A DNA stretch of 11,175 bases from an uncultured Sutterella sp. (GCA_900767875.1 CAAGAT010000076.1:1-11175), one strand, 5' to 3'; numbered from the stretch's first letter, positions 1 through 6,337 are shown. Notes: generated from the letters alone by a model not told the origin. Numbers and translations are program-made.

Positions 1-114
1 GGCGGCCATACCGAAGTGGTCCCACTCCTTCCCATTCCGAACAGGACAGTGAAACGCTTCCGGGCCGATGATAGTTGGTTGTATTTCCAGTGAAAGTAGG
101 TCACTGCCAGGCTA
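1..114 (+). rRNA. rrf: 5S ribosomal RNA, 5' end cut by the window edge
   Basis: The segment has the conserved 5S features: GGCGGCCATA near the start, the CCCACTCC and CCCATTCCGAAC core, and a 3' GCCAGGC at 106-112. That 3' strand should pair with a 5' GCCTGGC, of which only the last bases are in the window, so a few nucleotides are missing at the left edge. The exact 3' end is uncertain by a base or two. It is followed within about 15 bases by an intrinsic terminator, as expected for the last gene of a 16S-23S-5S operon lying to the left. Confidence 0.93.
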
Positions 115-127
115 ATTCATTAAAGAG

Positions 128-165
128 AGCCCCCGTTGGATGATTCCTTCGGGGGCTTATCTTTT
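128..165 (+). terminator. Rho-independent terminator of the rRNA operon
   Basis: The 8-bp stem AGCCCCCG (128-135) pairs perfectly with CGGGGGCT (150-157) around a 14-base loop. It is followed by TATCTTTT on the + strand. Position and direction fit termination of the rRNA transcript before the next gene. Confidence 0.88.
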
Positions 166-243
166 GGTGCGCTCGCCGCGCGTATCACCGCAGCAAAACG
201 TTAAGATAGCGGCTTGATTGTATTTATTCCCACGAGAAAAGTC

Positions 244-876
244 ATGAGCGCACAAAAGTCCCCCGCCCCGGTTGCCCGCCGTCAGTACCGCCGCACGGCC
301 GAACGGCGTCAGGAGATTCTGGTGGCCGTCGTGGAGTTGCTCTCCGAGCCGGCCTGCACGGGGGTGACCACCAAGGAAATCGCCGCCTACATGGGCGTGG
401 CCGACGGGGCGCTGTACCGCCACTTCTCCGGCAAGCCCGAAATCCTGCGTGAGCTCATCGGCTTTTGCCGCAACGCCTTCGAGAGCATGTTCGACGAGAT
501 CAACGCCCAGGAAGGCGTCACGATGCTCGAGCGCGCGCAGATCAAGACCCGGGCGCTGCTGCTGTTTGCCGAAGCCAACCGGGGACTGGCGCGCCTTCTG
601 ACCGGTGAAATCCTCTGCGGGGAAGACGATGCGGTGCGCGAGGCGATGCGCACGACGATCGTCGAGGCCCAAAAGGCGCTGGCGCAGTCGCTGGAACTGG
701 CGCTCGTGCAGCGTGAAATCGTCAAGTCCGCCGATCCGGCCGCCCGCGCCGCGCTCATCATGAGCTACGTGCAGGGCCGCTGGGCCCGTTTCGTGGCCTC
801 GGGTTTTGACGAGCAGCCCTCGGCCGACTGGCAGTCCGCGCAGAGCGTTTTGTTCTCCGGTCTGAAAAAGTCTTAA
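244..876 (+). CDS. slmA: SlmA-like nucleoid occlusion factor, TetR family
   Basis: This is a 210-residue TetR-family DNA-binding protein. The helix-turn-helix lies at about residues 41-62 (VTTKEIAAYMGVADGALYRH). The C-terminal half resembles gammaproteobacterial SlmA rather than a generic TetR repressor: ANRGLARLLTGEIL (111-124) parallels the NPGLTRILTG stretch of SlmA, and GRWARFVASGF (178-188) parallels its GMLSRFVRSEF stretch near the C-terminus. In the known family, SlmA binds specific chromosomal sites and antagonises FtsZ ring assembly over the nucleoid. The protein is slightly longer than the E. coli form (198 aa) because of a basic N-terminal tail. I chose ATG 244; an in-frame TTG at 214 would add ten residues with no better ribosome site. 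The gene stands alone: the rRNA terminator is upstream and a terminator lies at 1003-1028. No convincing promoter was found in the short upstream gap. An ordinary TetR-type regulator remains the alternative. Confidence 0.75.
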   Translation: MSAQKSPAPVARRQYRRTAERRQEILVAVVELLSEPACTGVTTKEIAAYMGVADGALYRHFSGKPEILRELIGFCRNAFESMFDEINAQEGVTMLERAQIKTRALLLFAEANRGLARLLTGEILCGEDDAVREAMRTTIVEAQKALAQSLELALVQREIVKSADPAARAALIMSYVQGRWARFVASGFDEQPSADWQSAQSVLFSGLKKS

Positions 877-894
877 GCGTCGAATAATTGTTGT

Positions 895-908
895 TAACGG
901 CGCCGTTA
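895..908. promoter_or_regulatory. Perfect 14-base palindrome downstream of slmA
   Basis: TAACGGCGCCGTTA reads identically on both strands and starts 18 bases after the slmA stop codon. With no loop it is more likely a protein-binding dyad than an RNA hairpin. A weak promoter-like arrangement overlaps it: TTGTTA at 891-896 and TACGAA at 914-919, 17 bases apart. No regulator can be assigned from sequence. Confidence 0.4.
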
Positions 909-980
909 CATCTTACGAAAAGCTTTTTGGAGGGCGTTCGGACGGCGACGGCTTCGGGGAAACACTCCCTGATCTTTGAA

Positions 981-1004
981 TTCAAACGATATTTATCGTT
1001 TGAA
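981..1004. repeat. Perfect 10-bp inverted repeat with 4-base loop
   Basis: TTCAAACGAT (981-990) and ATCGTTTGAA (995-1004) are exact reverse complements around ATTT. The dyad overlaps a second perfect palindrome, TTTGAATTCAAA (975-986), so the central TTCAAA can pair to either side. Its last AA is shared with the A-tract of the terminator that follows. It could be an operator, or an RNA hairpin stacked on the terminator. Confidence 0.6.
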
Positions 1005-1028
1005 AAGGGGCTCGGGAGCCCCTTTTTT
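1003..1028 (+). terminator. Strong rho-independent terminator
   Basis: GGGGCT (1007-1012) and AGCCCC (1017-1022) form a stem with a 4-base CGGG loop. The stem is flanked by AAAA on the left and six T on the right. It ends whatever transcript runs rightward from slmA, or from an independent short transcript starting near 890-920. It separates slmA from the two-component operon. Confidence 0.88.
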
Positions 1029-1109
1029 CATAAGACCCGTTTCAGAGTACCCCTTTGGGGAGTCTAGCGGCGGCAAAAGCGTTTACAAACGGTTGCTAGC
1101 GCGAGAAAT

Positions 1110-1286
1110 TGTTTGCACCCCCGACAAATATCCATGTGTACTATTCAAAGCACATCGATCTCCTTGCATTTGGATGGACAAGCTCCGAATGCTTCAAGGG
1201 CCGGGGCAAAAAGTTCCTCGGTCCTTTTTTATTGTCCGCGCACTCTGGCACAATCGCACCGTCGGACAATCCTTTTTCCTTTTGCG
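1110..1286 (+). promoter_or_regulatory. Structured leader upstream of the sensor kinase gene
   Basis: Three inverted repeats lie in this untranslated stretch. Hairpin A pairs GCATTTGGA (1166-1174) with TCCGAATGC (1184-1192), with one G-T pair, and can be extended by CCTT (1162-1165) with AAGG (1196-1199). Hairpin B pairs bases 1196-1206 with 1216-1226 (11 bp, two G-U) and is followed by TTTTATT, which makes it terminator-like. Hairpin C pairs ATTGTCCG (1231-1238) with CGGACAAT (1263-1270), 17 bases before the start codon. A and B share bases 1196-1199. The loop of A contains GGACAA, which is also complementary to the left arm of C. A weak minus-10-like TACTAT sits at 1139-1144, with no convincing minus-35 partner. 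An attenuator or riboregulator is inferred; the pairings themselves are seen directly. Confidence 0.45.
1196..1233 (+). terminator. Terminator-like hairpin in the kinase leader
   Basis: AAGGGCCGGGG (1196-1206) pairs with CCTCGGTCCTT (1216-1226), including two G-U pairs, around a 9-base A-rich loop. Bases 1227-1233 read TTTTATT. It lies 54 bases before the kinase start codon, so it is either an attenuator in the leader or the end of a short upstream transcript. Confidence 0.5.
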
Positions 1287-3140
1287 ATGTTTTCTGGCCG
1301 GAATTTTCTTCGCGCCGCCGCGGCGCTGCTTTGTGCCCTGCTCGGGGCGGCCGCCTATGCCGCCGATGCGGCCACGGACGCGCATGCGCGCCCGCTGCGG
1401 CTCGGGGTCGTCAATTCCTACGGCGAAGAGACCACGAACCTGTATTTCGGTCGCTCCATCGAAAGCATCCGCAAGGCCATTGCCCCGCGCGCCCTTGAGG
1501 TGAGCGTCTACGGGCCCGATACCTTTTTGGATGCGGCCATCGGCGATCAGTTCGACATGACGATCGCCTCGTACGGCCTGACAAGCATCATGCTGCGCCG
1601 CACGGGCGGCACGCGCGTGCTCACGGCTGTGAGCGCCCGGCAGCCCGACCCCTACGCGGCCAACGGGGCGGCCATCATCGCTCGGGCCGATCGCCAAGAC
1701 ATCAACACTTTTGATGACCTCGTGGGCAAGTCCCTGGCCGTCATGAGCATCACCGCCTTTGCGGGCTGGCAGGTGCCGATGGCCGAACTCACCATGCACG
1801 GCATGAACGTCAAGACCGAATTCGGCGCCATGATCATGACGGGTGAGCCCATGACGCAGATTCTCGACAAGGTGCGCGACCGGGAGGTGGACATCGGCTT
1901 TGTGGCCAACTGCCTGTTGGAAGATGCGGCCGAGCTGGGCAAATACAACCTTTCCGACTTCAAGGTGATCGGCAACCGGCAGGAGCGAGGCGAAGGCTGC
2001 GCCTACTCGACGGGGCTTTTTCCCAACTGGTCCTTTGCCGTGCGCCCCTCGATGAGCCCGCAGGAAGCCAAGGTTGTGGTGCGGGCGCTGCTTAGGCTGC
2101 CCGACTCCAAGGGCCCCTCCTCATCCTGGACCCTGACGCCCGACGCCACGGGCGCCGACTCGGTCTTTCAGCGCTTGAATCTGCCCTATGCCCAGGGCTA
2201 CGGCCTGCGCGACATGCTGCTCAAATACTCGGGCCCGGCTTTCGGCGCCTTGGCCTTCGTGCTCGTGCTTTTGGTCAACGTCATTGTGCTGACGGTGGCT
2301 GTGCGTATCCGCACCAAGCAGACCGAACGGGCCATGGCCGCCAAGCTGCGCTCGGACCTTGAGGCCCGCCAGTCGGCCCTCAAGCTCAAGACGATGGAAA
2401 AGCTCAGTGCCGTGGGCACCCTCTCGAGCATGGCCGCCCATGAGCTCAAGCAGCCCCTGACGGTGATCAACAACTACGCGGGCAGTCTGCGCCGTCGCCT
2501 GATGCGCAGCGACGTGCCCCGCGACGTGCTCATCGAGGCGATGAGAGAAATCGAACAGTCGGGTCTGAAGGCCGCCCAGGTCATCGACCTCGTGCGCGGG
2601 TACGCCTCCAACAAGGAGCGGCACTTCGTGCGCACGGATTTGGCTCTCAACGCGCGCCACGTGTTCGAGCGCCACCGCAAGTACGCCGACAAAATCTCAA
2701 CCGACCTCGTGCCGGGCACTTTCGTGCAGGCCGATGTCGTCGAGCTCGAGCTGGTGATCACGAACCTCTTGAAAAATGCTCTGGCGGCCGTCTCGGACGT
2801 GGAAAAACCCCATGTGATCCTGTCGGTTTGGCACGATGTGGAGTTTGCCTATGTGCGCATCACCGACAACGGCAAGCCTCTGAGCGACGAGCAGTTTGCG
2901 CAGGTCGGGCAGATCGGCCGCACGACCAAGAAAAACGGGATGGGCATGGGGCTTGCCATCGTCAAGAGTCTGCTCGAGGCGCACTCGGGCTCGCTTAAAA
3001 TAGAGCGGCTTGAGCCGTGCGGGTTGTCCTGCACGGCACGCCTGCCGCTTGACGCGCAGGAGAACACGACACCCACGGTCGCGGCCCCCGCAGCAGGTGG
3101 CACGCCGACCGAAGAGAAGACAAGGAGGACGGATGGTTAA
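1287..3140 (+). CDS. TtrS-like sensor histidine kinase with PhnD-type periplasmic domain
   Basis: This 617-residue membrane kinase begins with a signal peptide (residues 1-25, ending AAAYA). A periplasmic substrate-binding-like domain of the PhnD/TtrS type follows (about 36-300), with motifs such as STGLFPNWSFAV (241-252). One transmembrane helix lies at about 316-339. The kinase core has an H-box AAHELKQP with phosphoacceptor His385, an N-box NLLKNA (493-498), a DNG (527-529) and a glycine-rich GMGMGLA (551-557). In known TtrS proteins this architecture senses tetrathionate and drives the ttr reductase genes; the ligand here is unknown. ATG 1287 was chosen because it starts the signal peptide directly, although no Shine-Dalgarno is visible; ATG 1134 is in frame but would bury the signal peptide. 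The periplasmic domain has Cys209 and Cys238. A 30-residue low-complexity tail follows the ATPase domain. The stop overlaps the next gene by 8 bases. Confidence 0.88.
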   Translation: MFSGRNFLRAAAALLCALLGAAAYAADAATDAHARPLRLGVVNSYGEETTNLYFGRSIESIRKAIAPRALEVSVYGPDTFLDAAIGDQFDMTIASYGLTSIMLRRTGGTRVLTAVSARQPDPYAANGAAIIARADRQDINTFDDLVGKSLAVMSITAFAGWQVPMAELTMHGMNVKTEFGAMIMTGEPMTQILDKVRDREVDIGFVANCLLEDAAELGKYNLSDFKVIGNRQERGEGCAYSTGLFPNWSFAVRPSMSPQEAKVVVRALLRLPDSKGPSSSWTLTPDATGADSVFQRLNLPYAQGYGLRDMLLKYSGPAFGALAFVLVLLVNVIVLTVAVRIRTKQTERAMAAKLRSDLEARQSALKLKTMEKLSAVGTLSSMAAHELKQPLTVINNYAGSLRRRLMRSDVPRDVLIEAMREIEQSGLKAAQVIDLVRGYASNKERHFVRTDLALNARHVFERHRKYADKISTDLVPGTFVQADVVELELVITNLLKNALAAVSDVEKPHVILSVWHDVEFAYVRITDNGKPLSDEQFAQVGQIGRTTKKNGMGMGLAIVKSLLEAHSGSLKIERLEPCGLSCTARLPLDAQENTTPTVAAPAAGGTPTEEKTRRTDG

Positions 3141-3813
3141 CGACGTTTCCACGCAAACCGAGCCCCATGAGCCCGCGGCGGCCGCGCAGCCGCTTGTGCG
3201 CGTCATCGACGACGACGATACGGTGCGCCGCTCCTGGCAGTTTGTGCTCGAAGGCGAAGGCTGGAGCGTGTGCGCCTACGAAAGCGCCGTGCGCTTTCTG
3301 GCTGAAGATGACCCGTCCGTGCCCGGCTGCATCGTCAGCGACGTGCGCATGCCCGAAATGAGCGGCATCGAACTGCAGGCCGAACTCAAAAAGCGCGGCA
3401 ACGCCATGCCGCTGGTGCTCATCTCGGCGCACGCCGACCTGGTGATGGCCGTCAAGGCCGTGCGCGAAGGCGCCTTTGATTTTCTGCTCAAGCCCGTGGA
3501 GACCGAACACCTCATCGAGCGCGTTTCCGAGGCGATAGAAACCGACGCGCAGCGGCGCATCGAGCGGGCCGAAATCGACGGGGCTCTGCACAACTGGGCC
3601 CTCTTGAGCGCGCGCGAAAAGGATGTGGCCCGCGGCGTGGCCGAAGGCAAACTCAACAAGCAGATCGCCTTTGACCTCAACATTTCCGAAAAGACGGTGA
3701 TCGCGCACCGCAGTGCGCTGTGCCGCAAGCTCGGCATCCGCACGGGTGCGGACATCACCCGCATGCTGCTCGTCGTCGAGCGCGAGGAAAAGGCGCAGGG
3801 CAAAAAGGCCTGA
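3133..3813 (+). CDS. TtrR/FixJ-like response regulator (receiver + LuxR HTH)
   Basis: This 226-residue regulator has a receiver domain at about residues 20-135. It shows the acidic cluster DDDD (26-29), phosphoacceptor Asp70 in SDVRMPEMSG, Ser98 and Lys120 (FLLKPV). A LuxR/FixJ-type helix-turn-helix follows at about 154-212 (LSAREKDVARGVAEG, then KQIAFDLNISEKTVIAHR). An AAGGAGG ribosome site at 3122-3128 fixes the start at ATG 3133, inside the last codons of the kinase gene (ATGGTTAA overlap), so the two are probably translationally coupled. By family logic the kinase phosphorylates Asp70 and the dimer activates a promoter elsewhere. No target gene is adjacent: the next gene is guaC on the opposite strand. 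The 20-residue N-terminal extension, rich in Ala, Glu and Pro, is unusual. Confidence 0.9.
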   Translation: MVNDVSTQTEPHEPAAAAQPLVRVIDDDDTVRRSWQFVLEGEGWSVCAYESAVRFLAEDDPSVPGCIVSDVRMPEMSGIELQAELKKRGNAMPLVLISAHADLVMAVKAVREGAFDFLLKPVETEHLIERVSEAIETDAQRRIERAEIDGALHNWALLSAREKDVARGVAEGKLNKQIAFDLNISEKTVIAHRSALCRKLGIRTGADITRMLLVVEREEKAQGKKA

Positions 3814-3840
3814 CGCGTCCTTTTCCTTTCCCTCAAAGCA

Positions 3841-3868
3841 AAGCCCTCGGCCGGTCAACCGAGGGCTT
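3841..3868. terminator. Convergent terminator between response regulator and guaC
   Basis: AAGCCCTCGG (3841-3850) pairs perfectly with CCGAGGGCTT (3859-3868) around an 8-base loop. The gene ends on either side point towards it. On the minus strand it is followed by the T-richer TGCTTTG, so it serves guaC better; on the plus strand the T-run is only the closing TT. Confidence 0.75.
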
Positions 3869-3874
3869 GGCGCA

Positions 3875-4915
3875 TCAGGACTTACCGAAGATTTCGTTGA
3901 GCTGCTGCGTGACGCGCACAAAGGTCGTGCGCATCGTCAGCTCCTTGAGCTTGCGCGCGCCCACATAGGTGCAGGCGCTGCGCACGCCCCCGAGGATGTC
4001 CTGGCAGGTCTGATCGACCGGACCGCGGTCCGGAATGTAGACGATCTTGCCTTCGGCGGCGCGGTAGCGGGCCACACCGCCGGCGTACTTGTCCATGGCC
4101 GCCTTGCTGCTCATGCCGTAGAAGGCGCGCATGCGCCGGCCATCCTGTTCGACCACTTCGCCGCCCGACTCGTCGTGGCCGGCGAACATGCCGCCGAGCA
4201 TCACGAAGTCGGCGCCGCCGCCGAAGGCCTTGGCGATGTCGCCGGGCTGCGTGCAGCCGCCGTCCGAGCAGATGCGGCCTCCGAGGCCGTGGGCCGCGTC
4301 GGCGCACTCGATGACGGCCGACAGCTGCGGGTAGCCCACGCCGGTCATCTTGCGGGTCGTGCACACCGACCCCGGCCCAATGCCGACCTTGACGATGTCG
4401 GCGCCGGCCAAAATCAGCTCTTCGGTCATGTCGCCCGTGACCACATTGCCCGCCATGATGACCACGTCGGGGAAGTTTTCGCGCATTTTCTTCACGAAGC
4501 TCACAAAGGCTTCCGTGTAGCCGTTGGCCACGTCGATGCACACGTAGCGAATCGCCCCCGGGGCGGCCTTCATCACCGAGACAAACTTCTCGTATTCGGC
4601 GTCCCCGATGCCGAGCGAATAAAACGCGTCGGACTTGTGCTCGAGCTGCGTGAAAAAGTCGATGGATTCCTGTGCGCCGTAGTGCTTGTGCAGCGCCGTC
4701 ATCATCTTGTAGCGGCCCAGGGCGCGGGCCATCTCAAAGGTGCCCGTCGTGTCCATGTTGGCGGCGATCACCGGAATGGCATGGAAGAGTTCCGGGGACC
4801 AACGGAACTTGATCTCGCGGGTGATGTCCACCTGGCTGCGGCTCGTCAGGGTCGAGCGCTTGGGGCGGATCAGCACGTCCTTAAAGTCAAGTTTGATTTC
4901 ATTGTCTAAATGCAT
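3875..4915 (-). CDS. guaC: GMP reductase
   Basis: The 346-residue protein matches bacterial GuaC nearly end to end (E. coli 347 aa). GuaC is an NADPH-dependent TIM-barrel enzyme that deaminates GMP to IMP in purine salvage. Diagnostic stretches are KLDFKDVLIRPKRSTL (8-23), IAANMDTTGTF (50-60), CIDVANGY (126-133) and GADIVKVGIGPGSVCTTR (171-188) with catalytic Cys185. The phosphate-binding SDGG (217-220) and FGGGADFVMLGGMFAGH further on also fit. The GMP reductase version of the family motifs and the lack of CBS domains separate it from IMP dehydrogenase. A GAGGAG ribosome site (complement of 4925-4930) lies 9 bases before ATG. The lysA terminator at 4949-4983 lies only 33 bases upstream, leaving no room for a full promoter after it. 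So guaC is either transcribed through that hairpin or has a promoter overlapping it. Confidence 0.96.
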   Translation of the reverse strand: MHLDNEIKLDFKDVLIRPKRSTLTSRSQVDITREIKFRWSPELFHAIPVIAANMDTTGTFEMARALGRYKMMTALHKHYGAQESIDFFTQLEHKSDAFYSLGIGDAEYEKFVSVMKAAPGAIRYVCIDVANGYTEAFVSFVKKMRENFPDVVIMAGNVVTGDMTEELILAGADIVKVGIGPGSVCTTRKMTGVGYPQLSAVIECADAAHGLGGRICSDGGCTQPGDIAKAFGGGADFVMLGGMFAGHDESGGEVVEQDGRRMRAFYGMSSKAAMDKYAGGVARYRAAEGKIVYIPDRGPVDQTCQDILGGVRSACTYVGARKLKELTMRTTFVRVTQQLNEIFGKS

Positions 4916-4948
4916 GGCACAGAACTCCTCGAGAAGTGTCCGAACACG

Positions 4949-4983
4949 AAAAACGCCGGAGCCCGATCGGGCCTCCAGCGTTT
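4949..4983 (-). terminator. Terminator after lysA / hairpin in the guaC leader
   Basis: A near-perfect palindrome is centred on 4966/4967. The inner stem GCCCGA/TCGGGC (4961-4966 with 4967-4972) is extended by GGA/TCC and AAACGC/GCGTTT, with one bulge and one mismatch. On the minus strand it ends in GTTTTTCG. It starts 38 bases after the lysA stop, so it fits lysA termination, but it is also the nearest upstream element to guaC. Confidence 0.8.
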
Positions 4984-5021
4984 ATTGAGTTTAGCGGTTT
5001 ACGGAAAATTTTGCTTGAAAA

Positions 5022-6308
5022 TCAGACAAGAGCTTCCGCCGGCACCACTGTTTCCAGCGCCGTGATGTCTTCGATCGTCTCGCGGCGGCGGATGAGCCAA
5101 GCCTTGTCGCCGCTTACGAGCACCTCGGCGGCGCGGCCGCGCGAGTTGTAGTTCGAGGCCATCGACATGCCGTAGGCGCCCGCCCCGGTCATGGCCAGCA
5201 CGTCGCCGGGCTGGGCGGCAAGGCGCATGCCGCGCGCTAAAAAGTCGCCCGTTTCGCACACCGGTCCCACGACGTCCCAGTCGGCCTCGTCGCCCGCCTG
5301 AGAGCAGTTTTCAATGGCCATGTGAGCCTGATACAGGGTCGGGCGGATCATGTCGTTCATGGCCGCATCGACGATCATGAAGTTCTTGGCCGCCGTCGGC
5401 TTGAGGTATTCGACCGTGGTGAGGAGCACGCCCGCGCGTGCCACCAGGGAGCGCCCCGGCTCAAAATAGATCGGCAGATCGCCGTAGCCGCGCGCGGCGG
5501 CCCGCTCGGAGACGGCCGCCACGAGGGACTTGGCCGTCGGGGGCTCCTCGTCGATGTAGCGCACGCCCAGACCCCCGCCGAAGTCGAGGTGATCGAGCCT
5601 GATGCCTTCGGCCTTGAGCGCGTCGACGATGTCAAAGATCTTGTCGGCGGCGTGCACGAAGGGCTCGAGCTCGGTGATCTGGCTGCCGATGTGCATGTCG
5701 ATGCCGCTGATGCGGATGCCCGACAGGGACGCGGCATGCTTGTACAGGGCCACGGTCTTGTCGTAGGCCACGCCGAACTTGTTGTTCTTCAGACCCGTGG
5801 AGATGTAGGGGTGCGTCTTGGCGTCCACGTCGGGGTTGACGCGAATCGACACGGGTGCGGTTGTTTTGAGGGACACGGCCACGTCGTGGACGCGGTCGAG
5901 TTCGGGAATGCTTTCGACGTTAAAGCAGCCGATGCCCGCCTTGAGGGCCGTGGCGATGTCCTGGCGGCTTTTACCCACGCCCGAGTAGACGATGTCGGCG
6001 GCCTTGGCGCCGGCCATGAGGGCGCGGGAGAGCTCGCCGCAGCTGACGATGTCAAAGCCCGTGCCCGCGCGCGCAAACAGCGACAGGAGCGCCAGATTGC
6101 TGTTGGCCTTCATCGCATAAAAGACGCGGTGCGGCCTGCCTTCGATTCCGTGGAGCCAATCGGTCAGCGCCGCGGTCAGGGCCGCGTGCGAGTACACGTA
6201 AAGCGGCGTGCCGAAGCGCTTGGCCAGGTCGGTGAGTTTGATGTCTTCACAGTAAAGCTCACCGCCGCGGCGCGTATAGCCCGGCAGTGCGCTGAAATTT
6301 TCTAGCAT
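5022..6308 (-). CDS. lysA: Diaminopimelate decarboxylase
   Basis: The 428-residue fold-type III PLP enzyme performs the last step of lysine synthesis, meso-diaminopimelate to L-lysine plus CO2. Lys67 in YAMKAN is the PLP Schiff-base lysine. His206 (HIGSQ), GGGLG (244-248) and EPGRS (283-287) bind the cofactor phosphate and ring. CETGD (351-355) supplies the catalytic Cys and Glu from the partner subunit, and Tyr379 lies in GAYGMSMASNYNSR. The length is normal for the family. It lies 29 bases downstream of lptM on the same strand, probably co-transcribed. Its ribosome site is weak, with only GGA about 8 bases before ATG, so translation may depend on lptM. Because it consumes diaminopimelate, it balances lysine supply against peptidoglycan precursor. 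Confidence 0.97.
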   Translation of the reverse strand: MLENFSALPGYTRRGGELYCEDIKLTDLAKRFGTPLYVYSHAALTAALTDWLHGIEGRPHRVFYAMKANSNLALLSLFARAGTGFDIVSCGELSRALMAGAKAADIVYSGVGKSRQDIATALKAGIGCFNVESIPELDRVHDVAVSLKTTAPVSIRVNPDVDAKTHPYISTGLKNNKFGVAYDKTVALYKHAASLSGIRISGIDMHIGSQITELEPFVHAADKIFDIVDALKAEGIRLDHLDFGGGLGVRYIDEEPPTAKSLVAAVSERAAARGYGDLPIYFEPGRSLVARAGVLLTTVEYLKPTAAKNFMIVDAAMNDMIRPTLYQAHMAIENCSQAGDEADWDVVGPVCETGDFLARGMRLAAQPGDVLAMTGAGAYGMSMASNYNSRGRAAEVLVSGDKAWLIRRRETIEDITALETVVPAEALV

Positions 6309-6337
6309 GACAAGTTCCGAGGGATTTTGTGTTTTTT

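Noticed and set aside
447..460. GTGAGCTCAT inside slmA as a SlmA-binding site
   Set aside because: The known consensus is a 12-base GTGAGTACTCAC; this stretch lacks the central bases and is part of the Glu-Leu coding sequence.
985..1000. GAT-N4-ATC core inside the 981-1004 dyad as an FNR box
   Set aside because: FNR half-sites are TTGAT; here they read ACGAT, so two of the five half-site bases differ on each side. The site also sits immediately before a terminator rather than a promoter.
1246..1260. TGGCAC at 1246-1251 as a sigma-54 minus-24 element for the kinase gene
   Set aside because: The required TTGC-type minus-12 element is missing; the sequence five bases later is CACC.
1113..1286. 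An N-terminal extension of the kinase from TTG 1113 or ATG 1134
   Set aside because: The added residues would bury a clean signal peptide that begins at ATG 1287, and would place the leader hairpins inside coding sequence.
976..1503. A 175-codon open frame crossing the terminator and the kinase signal peptide
   Set aside because: It runs through the terminator at 1003-1028 and overlaps the kinase gene in another frame; its residues show no recognisable domain and it has no ribosome site.
1286..3813. Naming the pair ttrS/ttrR outright as a tetrathionate sensor
   Set aside because: The domain layout fits, but PhnD-type sensor domains occur in kinases of other or unknown ligand and no tetrathionate reductase gene is present here, so only 'TtrS-like' is supported.
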